Assembly (NCBI RefSeq): GCF_004801405.1
Contig: NZ_SSOB01000028.1
Location: 42,160 to 106,159 of the forward strand
Length of the DNA: 64,000 bases
DNA from: Cohnella fermenti
Lineage (GTDB): Bacteria > Bacillota > Bacilli > Paenibacillales > Paenibacillaceae
Direction: 5' to 3'
Below the pieces are notes generated by a model that was not told the DNA's origin, searched no databases, and was given only the letters and a program-made list of their open reading frames with translations. The translations under genes were made by a program, and so were the position numbers. This document shows, in pieces, positions 7,821 through 16,359 of this stretch. Numbering within the stretch: position 1 is the first letter of the stretch; each line of letters begins with the position of its first letter.

Positions 7821-9539
7821 TTAACGCGACCCGAACTGCGCTTGGTGAAGCCGGCTGTAAATCCCGCCCCGGCCGACAAGCTCCTCGTGCCTGCCCTGCT
7901 CCGAGATGCCCTCTTCCGTCACGACAACGATGCGGTCCGCGTTCTTGATCGTCGCCAGACGGTGGGCGATGACAAGCGTTGTCCTCCCTTGGGAGAGCTC
8001 CGTCAACGATTGCTGGATCGCGGCTTCCGTCTCGGTGTCGAGCGCGGACGTCGCCTCGTCGAGAATGAGAATCGGCGGATTCTTCAGGAACATGCGCGCG
8101 ATCGCAAGCCGCTGCTTCTGTCCGCCGGACAGCTTCACACCGCGTTCCCCGATGACCGTCTCCATGCCTTCCGGTTGCGCGCGGATAAACTCCTCCAGCT
8201 TCGCCCGGCGAGCGGCCTGCCAGATCTCCTCGTCGGAAGCGTCCAGCTTGCCGTAAGCGATGTTCTCCTTGATCGTGCCGGAGAACAGGAACACATCCTG
8301 CTGCACGATGCCGATCTGGCGGCGCAGCGACTCCAGCTTAATGCCGCGCACATCCATCCCGTCGATCGTAATGCTTCCGTCGTCAACCTCGTAGAACCGC
8401 GGCAGCAAGCTGCAGAGCGTCGTCTTGCCGGCGCCGGAAGGACCGACGAAGGCAACCGTCTCGCCCGCCGCGATGCTCAGGTTGATGTTCTTCAGCGCCG
8501 ACGATTCCGCTTCGTAGCCGAAGCTGACATCCTTGTAGCGGATGTCGCCGCGCAGGTAATCGACCGACACCGCATCCGACTTATCCCGCACGTCCGGCTC
8601 GGTCTCGAGCAGCGTGATATACCGCTTGAAGCCGGCGATTCCCTTCGGATAGCTCTCGACGATCGCATTGATCTTCTCGATCGGACGGAACAGTACATTG
8701 ACCAGCAGCAGATAAGCGATGAATTCGCCGTACCGGAGCTCGCCGTCGATAACGTACCACGCGCCGCAGATCATGACGAGCAGAGACACGAGCCTCATGA
8801 GCAGATAGCTGATCGACAGGCTTTTCCCCATAATCTTGTAGGCAACGAGCTTCGCGAACCGGTAGCGCTGGTTGTTCACCGCGAACAGCTTCTTCTCGTG
8901 CTCTTCGTTGGCGAACGCTTGGACGACGCGAATGCCGCCGACATTGTCCTCGACCCGGGCGTTGAAGTCGGCCATGTCCGCGAACATGCGATGGATCGCC
9001 TTCGTCATCCGGCCGTTGAACACGATAGCGAGCGCGATCATCACCGGAACCGTAGCGAACGTGATCAGGGCCAGATCCATATGGATGTTCGCCATGAGCA
9101 CGAAGGCGCCTGCCAGCGTCATGACGGCGATGAACAGATCCTCCGGTCCATGGTGCGCCACTTCGCCGATCTCGTTCAGATCGTTCGTCATCCGCGAGAT
9201 CAGATGGCCGGTCTTGTTATTGTCGAAGAACCGGAAGCTCAGCTTCTGCACGTGATCGAACAGCCTCCGGCGCATGTCCGTCTCGATGTTGATTCCAAGC
9301 ATATGTCCCCAATAATTGACGACGAATTGCATAAAGGTATTAATCAAGTAAATCCCGAGCAGTCCGAGACATGCCCAGACGATCAGATTCCAATCCCGTT
9401 GCGGCAGCAGATCGTCGACAACCTTATTGACCGCGACCGGGAAGCCGAGCTCCAGCAGGGCGACGAACACCGCGCAGCAGAAGTCAAGATAGAACAGCCC
9501 CTTATAAGGACGATAGTAGGCAAAAAAACGGCGGATCAA
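7821..9539 (-). CDS. ABC exporter, fused permease and ATPase (half-transporter)
   Basis: A 572-residue half-transporter: six-TM exporter domain (about residues 1-310) followed by a nucleotide-binding domain with Walker A GPSGAGKTT (~366), signature LSGGQKQR (~470), Walker B ILILDEATSALD (~490) and the H-loop IAHR. The frame opens at 9611, but TTG 9539 preceded by GGAGGTG encodes IRRFFAYYRPYKG, a usual N-terminus, so I start there. A Fur-like box lies at 9596-9610. It probably works as a homodimer. Iron-linked roles such as siderophore, haem or metabolite export fit the regulation, but the substrate is unknown. Confidence 0.9.
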   Translation of the reverse strand: MIRRFFAYYRPYKGLFYLDFCCAVFVALLELGFPVAVNKVVDDLLPQRDWNLIVWACLGLLGIYLINTFMQFVVNYWGHMLGINIETDMRRRLFDHVQKLSFRFFDNNKTGHLISRMTNDLNEIGEVAHHGPEDLFIAVMTLAGAFVLMANIHMDLALITFATVPVMIALAIVFNGRMTKAIHRMFADMADFNARVEDNVGGIRVVQAFANEEHEKKLFAVNNQRYRFAKLVAYKIMGKSLSISYLLMRLVSLLVMICGAWYVIDGELRYGEFIAYLLLVNVLFRPIEKINAIVESYPKGIAGFKRYITLLETEPDVRDKSDAVSVDYLRGDIRYKDVSFGYEAESSALKNINLSIAAGETVAFVGPSGAGKTTLCSLLPRFYEVDDGSITIDGMDVRGIKLESLRRQIGIVQQDVFLFSGTIKENIAYGKLDASDEEIWQAARRAKLEEFIRAQPEGMETVIGERGVKLSGGQKQRLAIARMFLKNPPILILDEATSALDTETEAAIQQSLTELSQGRTTLVIAHRLATIKNADRIVVVTEEGISEQGRHEELVGRGGIYSRLHQAQFGSR

Positions 9540-9595
9540 CGGTGCACCTCCATGCGAGTAGTAAGAAACAAGTGCCGCTTGTTTCGATGTTGCTT

Positions 9596-9610
9596 CGAGA
9601 ATGATTATCA
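9596..9610 (-). promoter_or_regulatory. Fur box upstream of the ABC exporter
   Basis: CGAGAATGATTATCA differs from TGATAATNATTATCA at two positions and shares its 3' eleven bases with the box at 7540-7554. It lies 57 nt before the exporter start, suggesting both units answer to iron. Confidence 0.75.
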
Positions 9611-9703
9611 ATCGACTTAGCCTTTAGCCATTGTACCTAATAATGACACTGTCATCAACCATGTTTTGCCGGGAAAATACGTCTGAAGCCATCTTCGGTC
9701 CCG

Positions 9704-9747
9704 ACAACGAAGAAGCCACCCTCGTCCCGACAAGGACGGAAGGTGGC
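9704..9747 (-). terminator. Terminator after the parvulin gene
   Basis: GCCACC and GTCC arms at 9715-9729 pair with GGAC and GGTGGC at 9733-9747. The minus-strand product ends in TTCTTCGTTG. It separates the parvulin gene from the Fur-controlled exporter. Confidence 0.6.
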
Positions 9748-9811
9748 TCCCGCTTGATCTTGCTATGATTGAGCATGGCAACGCCATGCCCGCGAACGCT
9801 TGGGCCCCGGC

Positions 9812-10978
9812 TTATTGCGCGGCCGATGCTTCCGGCGAAGAGGAAGCCGATGCGCTCGGCTCTTCGCTAGCCGCCGTCGCGTCCTCGTCCGTCAGGAAGT
9901 TCTTGTAGCCGTCCGCCTTCTTCGCTTCGGTGTACCAGTCGCTGAAGCCTTCGTTGATCTTCGAATCCAGGTAGTCGTTCTTCACTTGGTCCTTCACATC
10001 GTCATAGGAAGCCGTAACCGCATCCTTATGGTCGACAAGCTTGATGATATGGAAGCCGTTCGGCGATTCGACAACGTCGCTGATCTCGCCCTTCTTCAGA
10101 GCGAAGGCTGCCGTCTCGAATTGCTCGTTCATGACGCCCTTGCCGAAGTAACCCAGATCGCCGCCGCTCGCCGCGGAGCCGGTGTCGATCGACTTCTCCT
10201 GCGCGAGAGTGGCGAAGTCGGCGCCTTCCTTCAGTTGCTTCAGCACCGCTTCCGCCTCTTCCTTCGTGCTCAGAAGGATGTGCGAAGCTTGCACCTGCTC
10301 TTCTTCGCCGTAGCTGTCCTTGTTCTCTTCGAAGTACGCCTTCAGATCGTCTTCCGTCGGCGCCAGTCTCTTCTCGAACACAAGGCGAAGCTCAAGCTGC
10401 GGCAGCACCTGCTCGCGGAACGATTCCACGGTCATGCCGCTCGAGGCGAGAGCCGATTCGAACTGCTCGTCCGACGTAATTCCGTTCGCTTCCCGAATGT
10501 TCAGGATATAAGCGTCGATGTCCGCCTCGTTGACTTCCTTGCCCGTCTTCTCGGCTTCAAGCTTGATCACCTTGTACATCATCACTTGATCGAGCTGGGA
10601 GCCGATCGAAGCTTCGCCGGATTGCTTGATGAGCTCGTCCATCAGATCGGCCTTCGTGATCGACTTGCCGTCAAGCTCGCCGACCGCTTCGCTGCCGGAA
10701 CCGCCTCTATCCACGACTAGTACAACGATAAGAGCGATAACCGCAACGACGGCGATGACGATCCAAGGCCAAGGAGCCTTGACGACGGGAACGGCGGCCG
10801 GCTTCGGCTCCGCTTCCTTCTCGGTCACACCGCTTGCGCTTGTGTTATCGTCTTCCGCATCGGCTTCGACGATATCGAAGACGCCGGTGTCCGATGCTTG
10901 CTCATCGGCGGCGTTATCCTTGTTCAGTTTGATCTCATCTTGATTCAATTCCTCTGAATCTTTGCGAATGTCGCTCAT
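9812..10978 (-). CDS. Membrane-anchored peptidyl-prolyl isomerase, PrsA/parvulin type
   Basis: A 388-residue protein starting at ATG 10978 with GAGGAGGG upstream. It has an acidic, Asp/Glu/Ala-rich cytoplasmic N-terminus of ~69 residues, one transmembrane helix (about 70-89, PWPWIVIAVVAVIALIVV), a SurA/PrsA-like helical region, then a parvulin rotamase domain from about residue 240 with QASHILLSTKEEAEAVL and GGDLGYFGKG, and a Ser/Ala/Glu tail. It should assist folding of exported proteins outside the membrane. Classic PrsA is a lipoprotein; here there is no lipobox and the anchor is an internal helix. Transcribed alone between two terminators. Confidence 0.88.
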   Translation of the reverse strand: MSDIRKDSEELNQDEIKLNKDNAADEQASDTGVFDIVEADAEDDNTSASGVTEKEAEPKPAAVPVVKAPWPWIVIAVVAVIALIVVLVVDRGGSGSEAVGELDGKSITKADLMDELIKQSGEASIGSQLDQVMMYKVIKLEAEKTGKEVNEADIDAYILNIREANGITSDEQFESALASSGMTVESFREQVLPQLELRLVFEKRLAPTEDDLKAYFEENKDSYGEEEQVQASHILLSTKEEAEAVLKQLKEGADFATLAQEKSIDTGSAASGGDLGYFGKGVMNEQFETAAFALKKGEISDVVESPNGFHIIKLVDHKDAVTASYDDVKDQVKNDYLDSKINEGFSDWYTEAKKADGYKNFLTDEDATAASEEPSASASSSPEASAAQ

Positions 10979-11070
10979 TCTTGTAAGACCCTCCTCTAGT
11001 ATTAAAAGCACCATTGTTCCACTATATCAAACTTTCCTCATAATACCTTAAGCTAAACTTAAAAAACAGA

Positions 11071-11096
11071 AAAAAACGGACGCTTGCCCGTTTTTT
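11071..11096 (-). terminator. Terminator after the GGT-amidase-FAH operon
   Basis: AAAAAACGG and CCGTTTTTT arms around an 8-nt loop. It is symmetrical, so it could act in both directions, and lies 10 nt past the stop of the FAH-family gene. Confidence 0.75.
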
Positions 11097-11105
11097 AATG
11101 TGCAC

Positions 11106-11978
11106 TTAAGCTTGCTTGAACATGTTCACCGGATTGCGAAGCGGAGCCAGGCCGGAGATCCGGCATTCCGCTTCGTCTCCGGACACGATCCGCACCGATC
11201 CCGGGGTCCCGGTCATGATGATATCGCCCGGCAGCAGGCGCATGACTCGGGACACGAAGGAGACGATATGCCAAGGATTGTACCTCATCATTGCGACCGT
11301 GTTGCGATGAACCGTCTGCCCGTTATGAACGGTCTCCACAACAAGCCGTTCCCACTCCGGGAGCTCGTCCGCCGTCGCCAGCTCCGACCCGAGACTGAAG
11401 AAGCTGTCGAACGACTTCGCCCGGAACATATACTTCGCGTTCTGCGCCAGCAGGTCGGCAGCCGTCATATCGAGCGACGCCGCGTAACCCGCCACGACCG
11501 CCGGCGCTTCCGTCTCGTCGACGTCTTTGCACTCCCGGCCGATCACAATAGCCAGCTCCGCCTCCGCCGTGACGCGTTCCGACTGCACCGGAAGCCTGAT
11601 CGGCTCGCCGTCTCCGATCAAGCTCGTATCCGGCTTGGCGAACAGAACGGGCGCATCGTCCGCGCTGCCCTTCAGCTCGATGAGCTTCTCCATATAATTC
11701 ATTCCGAGCCCCATAATTTTGCGCGGCCGGCGGACAATGGGCGCCAGCTTCGCTTCGCCGGTCGGTACGGCCTCCAGGAGGGCCAGAGCCTGACGCCCCC
11801 CTGCTTCCCGATGCCAGCGGACGAGCGCCTCCCATTGGCCGTTCTCGAGCAATTCCATGAGCGTCTCGCCCCATTGGGCGCCGAGCGCGCGGTTGATCGC
11901 CGTTATCGGAACGTACCCGCGATCGGTTGCAATCGCCGCCGTCTCGCTGCCGCCCAGCTTCAGCATAACCGCCTTCAT
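11106..11978 (-). CDS. Fumarylacetoacetate hydrolase (FAH) family protein
   Basis: A 290-residue protein from ATG 11978, overlapping the amidase stop as ATGA. The C-terminal FAH fold has PRKIMGLGMNYMEK, then EAELAIVIGRECKDV carrying the metal-binding acidic pair, LDMTAADL with the following Asp, and the closing MTGTPGSV. Family members hydrolyse or decarboxylate C-C bonds of beta-diketo acids such as fumarylpyruvate, hydroxyhepta-dienoates or oxaloacetate. The substrate is not readable from sequence. It is the last gene of a three-gene operon with an amidase and a GGT-like enzyme, suggesting stepwise breakdown of an amide- or gamma-glutamyl-linked compound (inference). Confidence 0.85.
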   Translation of the reverse strand: MKAVMLKLGGSETAAIATDRGYVPITAINRALGAQWGETLMELLENGQWEALVRWHREAGGRQALALLEAVPTGEAKLAPIVRRPRKIMGLGMNYMEKLIELKGSADDAPVLFAKPDTSLIGDGEPIRLPVQSERVTAEAELAIVIGRECKDVDETEAPAVVAGYAASLDMTAADLLAQNAKYMFRAKSFDSFFSLGSELATADELPEWERLVVETVHNGQTVHRNTVAMMRYNPWHIVSFVSRVMRLLPGDIIMTGTPGSVRIVSGDEAECRISGLAPLRNPVNMFKQA

Positions 11979-13159
11979 TCGGCTTCCTCCCCGGCTGCGG
12001 ACGCTCTCGCCTGCAGCCATTCCAGCAGCGCCAAATCCCGTCCCCTGCCGGCGATAAAGCTGAGACCGATCGGACAGCCGCCGGTTGGGACGAAGGGAAC
12101 CGTCGCTTGGGCGGTTCCGGTTAATCCCGCGATGCAGGTCAGCTTCATCGCCGCCGTCCGCTGCTTCTCGGCTTCTTCGCCGGTCAGCTTCAGCGCGGGC
12201 GCTTCCCCCATGACCGTCGGGATGACGAGCAGCGCGCCGCCTTCCAGCAGAGCGTCCATCTGCCGCTCGAGCTCGGCCTTCTTCTTCAGAAGCGCTGGCT
12301 TCGCCTCCGGCGGAAGCGTGCTGGCCCATTCGAAGCGGTCCGCGATGCCCGGACCGAATGCCGGCTTCTCGCGGCGAATCCATTCGCCGTGCTCCTCCCA
12401 GATCTCGGCGCCCTGGATGGCGCGGAACGTCGCGGCCCACTCCGCAAGCCCGTCTCCGGGCAACTCCGTCCAAGCCGTCTCCATATCGGCTCCGTACGTC
12501 TGCAGCTCGCGAAGCAGCGCCTCCCGCGTGTCGTCCCGCGCTTGCTCCCAGGCCTCGCGCGGCAGAATCAGCTTGCTGAAGCCCGCAGGCCCGGAGCGGG
12601 CCGGCTTCAGCAGCACCCGCCCCGCCGCAAGCAGCGTCGCCGCATCGGCGCTCATCCACCCGATCGTATCGAAGCTCCTCGCGAGCGGGATCACCCCGTC
12701 CATCGGCACGGAACCGAGAGACGGACGGAAGCCGTAGAGGCCGCAATAGGAGGACGGAACCCGAACCGATCCTCCTGTATCCGTGCCGAGCGCGAAGTCG
12801 GCCAGCCCGGCGGCAACCGCGACGGCAGAGCCGCTGGACGAGCCGCCCGGCGCCCTTCCCGGAGCCTTCGGGTTGACGGGCGTCCCGTAATGGTGATTTT
12901 CCCCGACAAGGCTGTACATCAATTCGTCCGTAAGCGTCGTTCCTTGCATCCGGGCTCCCGCGCGCAGCAGCGCCTCGATCGCGCTTGCGTGCCGATCCGC
13001 GGGCCCGTGCGTGCGGAGCCAATCGGGATTGCCGGCGCTTGCCCGACAGCCCGCTATCGCGAATACATCCTTCACGGCGAAGGTCAGTCCGCTCAGTTCG
13101 CCTTCCCCAAGCGGCTCCAGCACCACGTCCGGGCGAACATAGGCGTTCCATTCGTCCAT
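11975..13159 (-). CDS. Amidase signature family hydrolase
   Basis: A 394-residue amidase. The frame opens at 13228 inside the upstream gene, but ATG 13159 with GGAAGGGAG about 9 nt upstream gives MDEWNAYV and fits family length. The Ser-Ser-Lys triad is visible: Lys in LTFAVKDVF, Ser in GGSSSGSAVAVAAG and the nucleophile Ser in DTGGSVRVP. These enzymes cleave carboxamides or amino-acid amides in the cytoplasm; AtzE, GatA and biuret hydrolases belong here. There is no GatB/GatC neighbour, so a GatA role is unlikely. It lies 62 nt after the GGT-like gene and overlaps the FAH gene by 4 nt. Confidence 0.9.
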   Translation of the reverse strand: MDEWNAYVRPDVVLEPLGEGELSGLTFAVKDVFAIAGCRASAGNPDWLRTHGPADRHASAIEALLRAGARMQGTTLTDELMYSLVGENHHYGTPVNPKAPGRAPGGSSSGSAVAVAAGLADFALGTDTGGSVRVPSSYCGLYGFRPSLGSVPMDGVIPLARSFDTIGWMSADAATLLAAGRVLLKPARSGPAGFSKLILPREAWEQARDDTREALLRELQTYGADMETAWTELPGDGLAEWAATFRAIQGAEIWEEHGEWIRREKPAFGPGIADRFEWASTLPPEAKPALLKKKAELERQMDALLEGGALLVIPTVMGEAPALKLTGEEAEKQRTAAMKLTCIAGLTGTAQATVPFVPTGGCPIGLSFIAGRGRDLALLEWLQARASAAGEEAE

Positions 13160-13221
13160 CGTCTTCGCTCCCTTCCGCCTCTCTGTCTCTATCCTGACAA
13201 TCGTTCCGTGGTTATCCGCGC

Positions 13222-14802
13222 TTACCATCCGAATGCGGCTCCGTCGCAGCGCGGGTCCGTCCCTCCCGTTCGCATCCCCGTCTCCCGGTCGATCCGAATC
13301 GCGTGCGCATGGCCGACAATGCCGTCATATTCGCCGACGATCCGCACCTTATGTCCGGCTGCGGCGAGCCTGTCTGCGACTTCCGGGGCGATGCGGGCTT
13401 CGAGCTTCAGCTCCTGCGTCCGCTCTCCCCACGTTCTTCCCCACACCCAACGCGGAGCCGACACGGCCGCCTGAGGGTCCATTCCGTAATCCACAACCCG
13501 CGTGAGCAGCGCCGTCTGCGTCTGCGGCTGGCCTTCCCCGCCTTGCGTACCGTAGAGAAGGAAAGGCTTGCCGTCCGCCAGCGCCAGCGCCGGCATCAGC
13601 GTGTGGAACGTTCGCTTGCCCGGCTCCAGCCGATTGACGTGCGCGGGATCGAGCGAGAAGAACGAACCCCGGTTCTGAAGCAGGATGCCGGTCTCCCCGG
13701 CCGTCACGGCCGAGCCGAACTCGAAGTACAGGCTCTGGATGAACGAGACTGCGTTGCCGTCCCCGTCCACGACCGCCGCGTAGGCGGTATCGCTTCCGAG
13801 CGGTTCCGCGGCTTGCGGCAGTGTCTTCTCCGGATCGATGCGGCCGGCCAGCTCGGCGGCGTATTCCTTCGAGAGCAGCCGCTTCAGCGGAATATCCGAG
13901 AAGCCCGGGTCCGTCAAGTAAGCGTCCCGATCGCGGAAGCTCAGCTTAAGCGATTCGATCAGCAGATGATAATATTCGTAAGAGCCGTGAGGAACGTTCG
14001 CCAGGTCGAAGCTCTCCAGGATGTGAGCGGCCATAATTCCCGTGAACCCTTGCGAATTCGGCGGCACTTGATACAGATCATACCCCCGATAGGAGCCCGC
14101 AGCAGGCCTAGCCCACTCGCCCGCATGCGCCTCGAAGTCTTCGAGCGTCAGCAGACCGCCGGTCGCTCCGAGGTGCCGCACGATCTCCTTCGCGATCCCT
14201 CCACGGTAGAAAATATCCCTTCCTCCCCGAGCGATCTTCTCCAGCGATTCCCCCAGCTCGCGTTGACGGAAGCGGCTGCCGATAACCGGCACCCGGCCGC
14301 CCGGGAGATAGATGCGGGAGGTGATCGGCTGCTCCCTTAACACGTCGAACCGGGAGACGCTGTTCTCGTGCTGATCCGGCGATACCGGGAATCCGTTCTT
14401 CGCGTAATCGATCGCCGGCTCCAATGCTTCCGCGAACGTCAGGCGCCCGTAGCGCCCTTGCACGGCCGCCCAACCGTCGACCATGCCCGGAACGGTAATC
14501 GCGCTTGCCGGGCCGCGCTTTGGAATATCCGGGCCCGCGAACCGCTCCCGCGACGCCAGCCTTCCCGAGCGGCCGCTGGCGTTGTAAGCCGTCACCCCGC
14601 CCTCGGCGGCGGCGTGCATCAGCCAGAAGGAATCTCCGCCGAGACTTGTCATATGAGGGTAGACGACGGCCAGACAGGCGCTGACCGCCACGGCCGCATC
14701 GAACGCGTTGCCTCCCTTCAGCAGAATCCGCGCCCCCGCTGCGGAGGCAAGATGATGCGGGCTGACTACCATCGTCTTCGTTCCCGTTATCGGTCTGGAC
14801 AA
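13222..14802 (-). CDS. Gamma-glutamyltransferase-like Ntn hydrolase, no signal peptide (YwrD type)
   Basis: A 526-residue GGT-family protein. The conserved N-terminal region reads VSPHHLASAAGARIL and GGNAFDAAVAVSACLAV. The autoprocessing nucleophile is Thr339 in SDTAYAAVVDGDGN, giving a large and a small subunit after cleavage. No signal peptide is present, unlike secreted Ggt of B. subtilis, so it resembles the cytoplasmic YwrD branch. It is the first gene of the operon with the amidase and FAH genes. A role in opening gamma-glutamyl bonds or acyl amides of an imported compound is inferred. Known relatives also include cephalosporin acylases. Confidence 0.9.
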   Translation of the reverse strand: MSRPITGTKTMVVSPHHLASAAGARILLKGGNAFDAAVAVSACLAVVYPHMTSLGGDSFWLMHAAAEGGVTAYNASGRSGRLASRERFAGPDIPKRGPASAITVPGMVDGWAAVQGRYGRLTFAEALEPAIDYAKNGFPVSPDQHENSVSRFDVLREQPITSRIYLPGGRVPVIGSRFRQRELGESLEKIARGGRDIFYRGGIAKEIVRHLGATGGLLTLEDFEAHAGEWARPAAGSYRGYDLYQVPPNSQGFTGIMAAHILESFDLANVPHGSYEYYHLLIESLKLSFRDRDAYLTDPGFSDIPLKRLLSKEYAAELAGRIDPEKTLPQAAEPLGSDTAYAAVVDGDGNAVSFIQSLYFEFGSAVTAGETGILLQNRGSFFSLDPAHVNRLEPGKRTFHTLMPALALADGKPFLLYGTQGGEGQPQTQTALLTRVVDYGMDPQAAVSAPRWVWGRTWGERTQELKLEARIAPEVADRLAAAGHKVRIVGEYDGIVGHAHAIRIDRETGMRTGGTDPRCDGAAFGW

Positions 14803-15049
14803 TTCGCTGTCATCTCCCGTCCCGTCTCGATCGCTTGCCGTCGCGATCGCTTAATGCGTTATTTGAATAAACCGGATGAATTGCGACAAAAGGTATCCTA
14901 AATTTAATCAAGATTCATAAGAGGGTCAATCGCATTTGGCCGCATTTGACACCATCACAACTGTAAGCGCTTGCAAATATCGGAATGAACAAAATTGTCG
15001 GAGCAGTCGGCTGCGGTCTACGCGCGCCGCTCCGACGACTCGTACGATT

Positions 15050-15225
15050 TTATGTGAAAAATCACATTCATTGGCGCGGATTCGAGCGGCTCGCGGCGTT
15101 TTATATGATTTTTCGCATACATACCGCATTTGGAGCCGCAACTGCCGTCATATATGCGTTTTTTCACATTCATTGCCCCGCCAACCCCCTTTTTCCACCG
15201 AACGAATACGATTTTTCGCATAAAA
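15050..15225. repeat. Cluster of four ~50-bp-spaced ATGYGAAAWWTYRCAT repeats
   Basis: Copies begin near 15052, 15105 and 15154 in the plus orientation, and one is inverted at about 15200-15221. Each has a near-palindromic core (for example ATGTGAAAAATCACAT) flanked by T-runs and an ATTCATTGG- or ATTCGTTCGG-like end. Spacing is 53, 49 and ~48 bp. The same element recurs at 23808-23885 and 41851-42140. Confidence 0.75.
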
Positions 15226-15235
15226 CTCCACTCCA

Positions 15236-15288
15236 TACAAAACGCCACTCCTCTGCCGGCAGTGTTGCTGCCGACGGAGAAGTGGCGC
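15236..15288 (-). terminator. Terminator after spo0A
   Basis: A long hairpin with arms CGCCACT...CTGCCGGCAG and CTGCCG...AGTGGCG (15243-15287), followed on the minus strand by TTTTGT. It begins 18 nt past the spo0A stop codon. Confidence 0.8.
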
Positions 15289-15305
15289 TTAACATGACTT
15301 GCCTC

Positions 15306-16124
15306 CTAGCTCACCTTGTGCTCGATCCGCAATTTATCCGCCACCATCGCGATGAACTCGCTATTCGTGGGCTTGCTCTTCGCGATGTTGATCGTGTAGC
15401 CGAACAGGTGCGAGATGCTGTCGATGTTGCCGCGCGTCCAGGCGACCTCGATCGCATGGCGGATGGCGCGTTCGACGCGGCTCGGCGTCGTCTTGAACTT
15501 CTCGGCGATGGCCGGGTACAGCGTCTTCGTAATCGCTCCGAGAATCTCGATGTTGTTGTACACCATCGTGATCGCTTCGCGGAGGTACTGATAACCCTTG
15601 ATGTGGGCCGGAACGCCGATCTCGTGGATGATGCTCGTGATGTTCGCGTCCAGGTTCTTCGGCTTGCCGATCGGAACGATCGTTGCGGAGCGCGTGATCG
15701 ACGAAGAGACGGAGGAAGCGGTCAGAGCCGGCGTGCTGGCGGGAGAGCCCGCCAACTGACGAATTCGATTGGCGAGAACGTCCATATCGAACGGCTTCAG
15801 TATGTAATAAGATGCGCCCAGTTGAACCGCCCGTTGCGTTATAGTCTCTTGACCGAAAGCCGTGAGCATAATGATCTTCGGCATAGAGGGCAGATTCAGC
15901 TCTCGCAGCTTCTCCAACACGCCAAGGCCGTCGAGATGAGGCATGATGATGTCGAGGATCATCACGTCCGGAACGATCCGGTTCTCTTCCAACTGGCGGA
16001 TGACTTCTTCTCCGTTGTAGGCGACTCCAATGACCGTCATGTCATCCTGATCTTCAATATACTCAGACAGCAAGTTAGTGAATTCTCGGTTGTCATCAGC
16101 AAGGAATACTTCAATCCGCTGCAA
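15306..16124 (-). CDS. spo0A: Stage 0 sporulation response regulator Spo0A
   Basis: A 272-residue response regulator, master switch for entry into sporulation. The N-terminal receiver has the acidic pocket ADDN (10-11), phosphoacceptor Asp58 in MILDIIMPHLDG, Thr in MLTAFG and Lys in YYILKPFD. A variable Ser/Thr linker leads to the Spo0A C-terminal DNA-binding domain with recognition helix region TTPSRVERAIRHAIEVAW and SHLFGYTIN. The start is TTG 16124 after AAGGGAGG at ~9 nt, with no nearby ATG. It lies downstream of spoIVB in the conserved order but has its own sigma-H promoter and 0A boxes, so phosphorelay-driven autoregulation is expected. Confidence 0.98.
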   Translation of the reverse strand: MQRIEVFLADDNREFTNLLSEYIEDQDDMTVIGVAYNGEEVIRQLEENRIVPDVMILDIIMPHLDGLGVLEKLRELNLPSMPKIIMLTAFGQETITQRAVQLGASYYILKPFDMDVLANRIRQLAGSPASTPALTASSVSSSITRSATIVPIGKPKNLDANITSIIHEIGVPAHIKGYQYLREAITMVYNNIEILGAITKTLYPAIAEKFKTTPSRVERAIRHAIEVAWTRGNIDSISHLFGYTINIAKSKPTNSEFIAMVADKLRIEHKVS

Positions 16125-16197
16125 GGTCTGGTCCTCCCTTTCTGTATAAATAAATTGGGGTCAAGAAACGCACTCTTCTCGTTTCCTCTGGTACGAA

Positions 16198-16224
16198 ATT
16201 CGACACTTGCCCCTCAATTCCTTC
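16198..16224 (-). promoter_or_regulatory. spo0A sigma-H promoter with 0A box over its -10
   Basis: On the minus strand GAAGGAATT (16216-16224) fits the sigma-H -35 RWAGGANWT, and CGAAT (16198-16202) fits the -10, with 13 nt between. The 0A box TGTCGAA (16199-16205) overlaps the -10. The promoter lies about 75-100 nt before the TTG start, like the sporulation promoter Ps of B. subtilis spo0A. Confidence 0.8.
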
Positions 16225-16320
16225 TTCACTGAAGTGTTTTCCGAAATCTTTTTCTTTATTTTTTTGCCAAGATGGACTATAATAATTAATTTTGCTAATT
16301 CACGTGTTTTTCCGCATTTT

Positions 16321-16327
16321 TTCGACA
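16321..16327 (-). promoter_or_regulatory. Upstream 0A box for spo0A
   Basis: TGTCGAA on the minus strand, a perfect 0A box, 116 nt upstream of the box in the sigma-H promoter and directly after the spoIVB terminator. Multiple upstream 0A boxes are known at B. subtilis spo0A. Confidence 0.6.
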
Positions 16328-16359
16328 AAACATCTAAGGCGTCAAATCGCCTTAGATGT
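16326..16359 (-). terminator. spoIVB terminator overlapping the end of the coding region
   Basis: A perfect 12-bp stem, ACATCTAAGGCG at 16330-16341 with its complement at 16348-16359, around a 6-nt loop, followed by TTTT on the minus strand. The last codons of spoIVB form one arm and its TGA stop (16342-16344) lies in the loop. Confidence 0.9.

Larger units (their letters stand above)
14803..15305. other. Intergenic region between the GGT operon and spo0A terminator
   Basis: No supportable gene. It contains the upstream region of the GGT operon (about 14803-14950, AT-richer), a 4-unit cluster of the ~52-bp-period repeat (15050-15225) and the spo0A terminator. Confidence 0.6.

Noticed and set aside
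11975..13159. Amidase as GatA of Asp/Glu-tRNA amidotransferase
   Set aside because: No gatB or gatC nearby, and it is shorter than the usual ~485-residue GatA.
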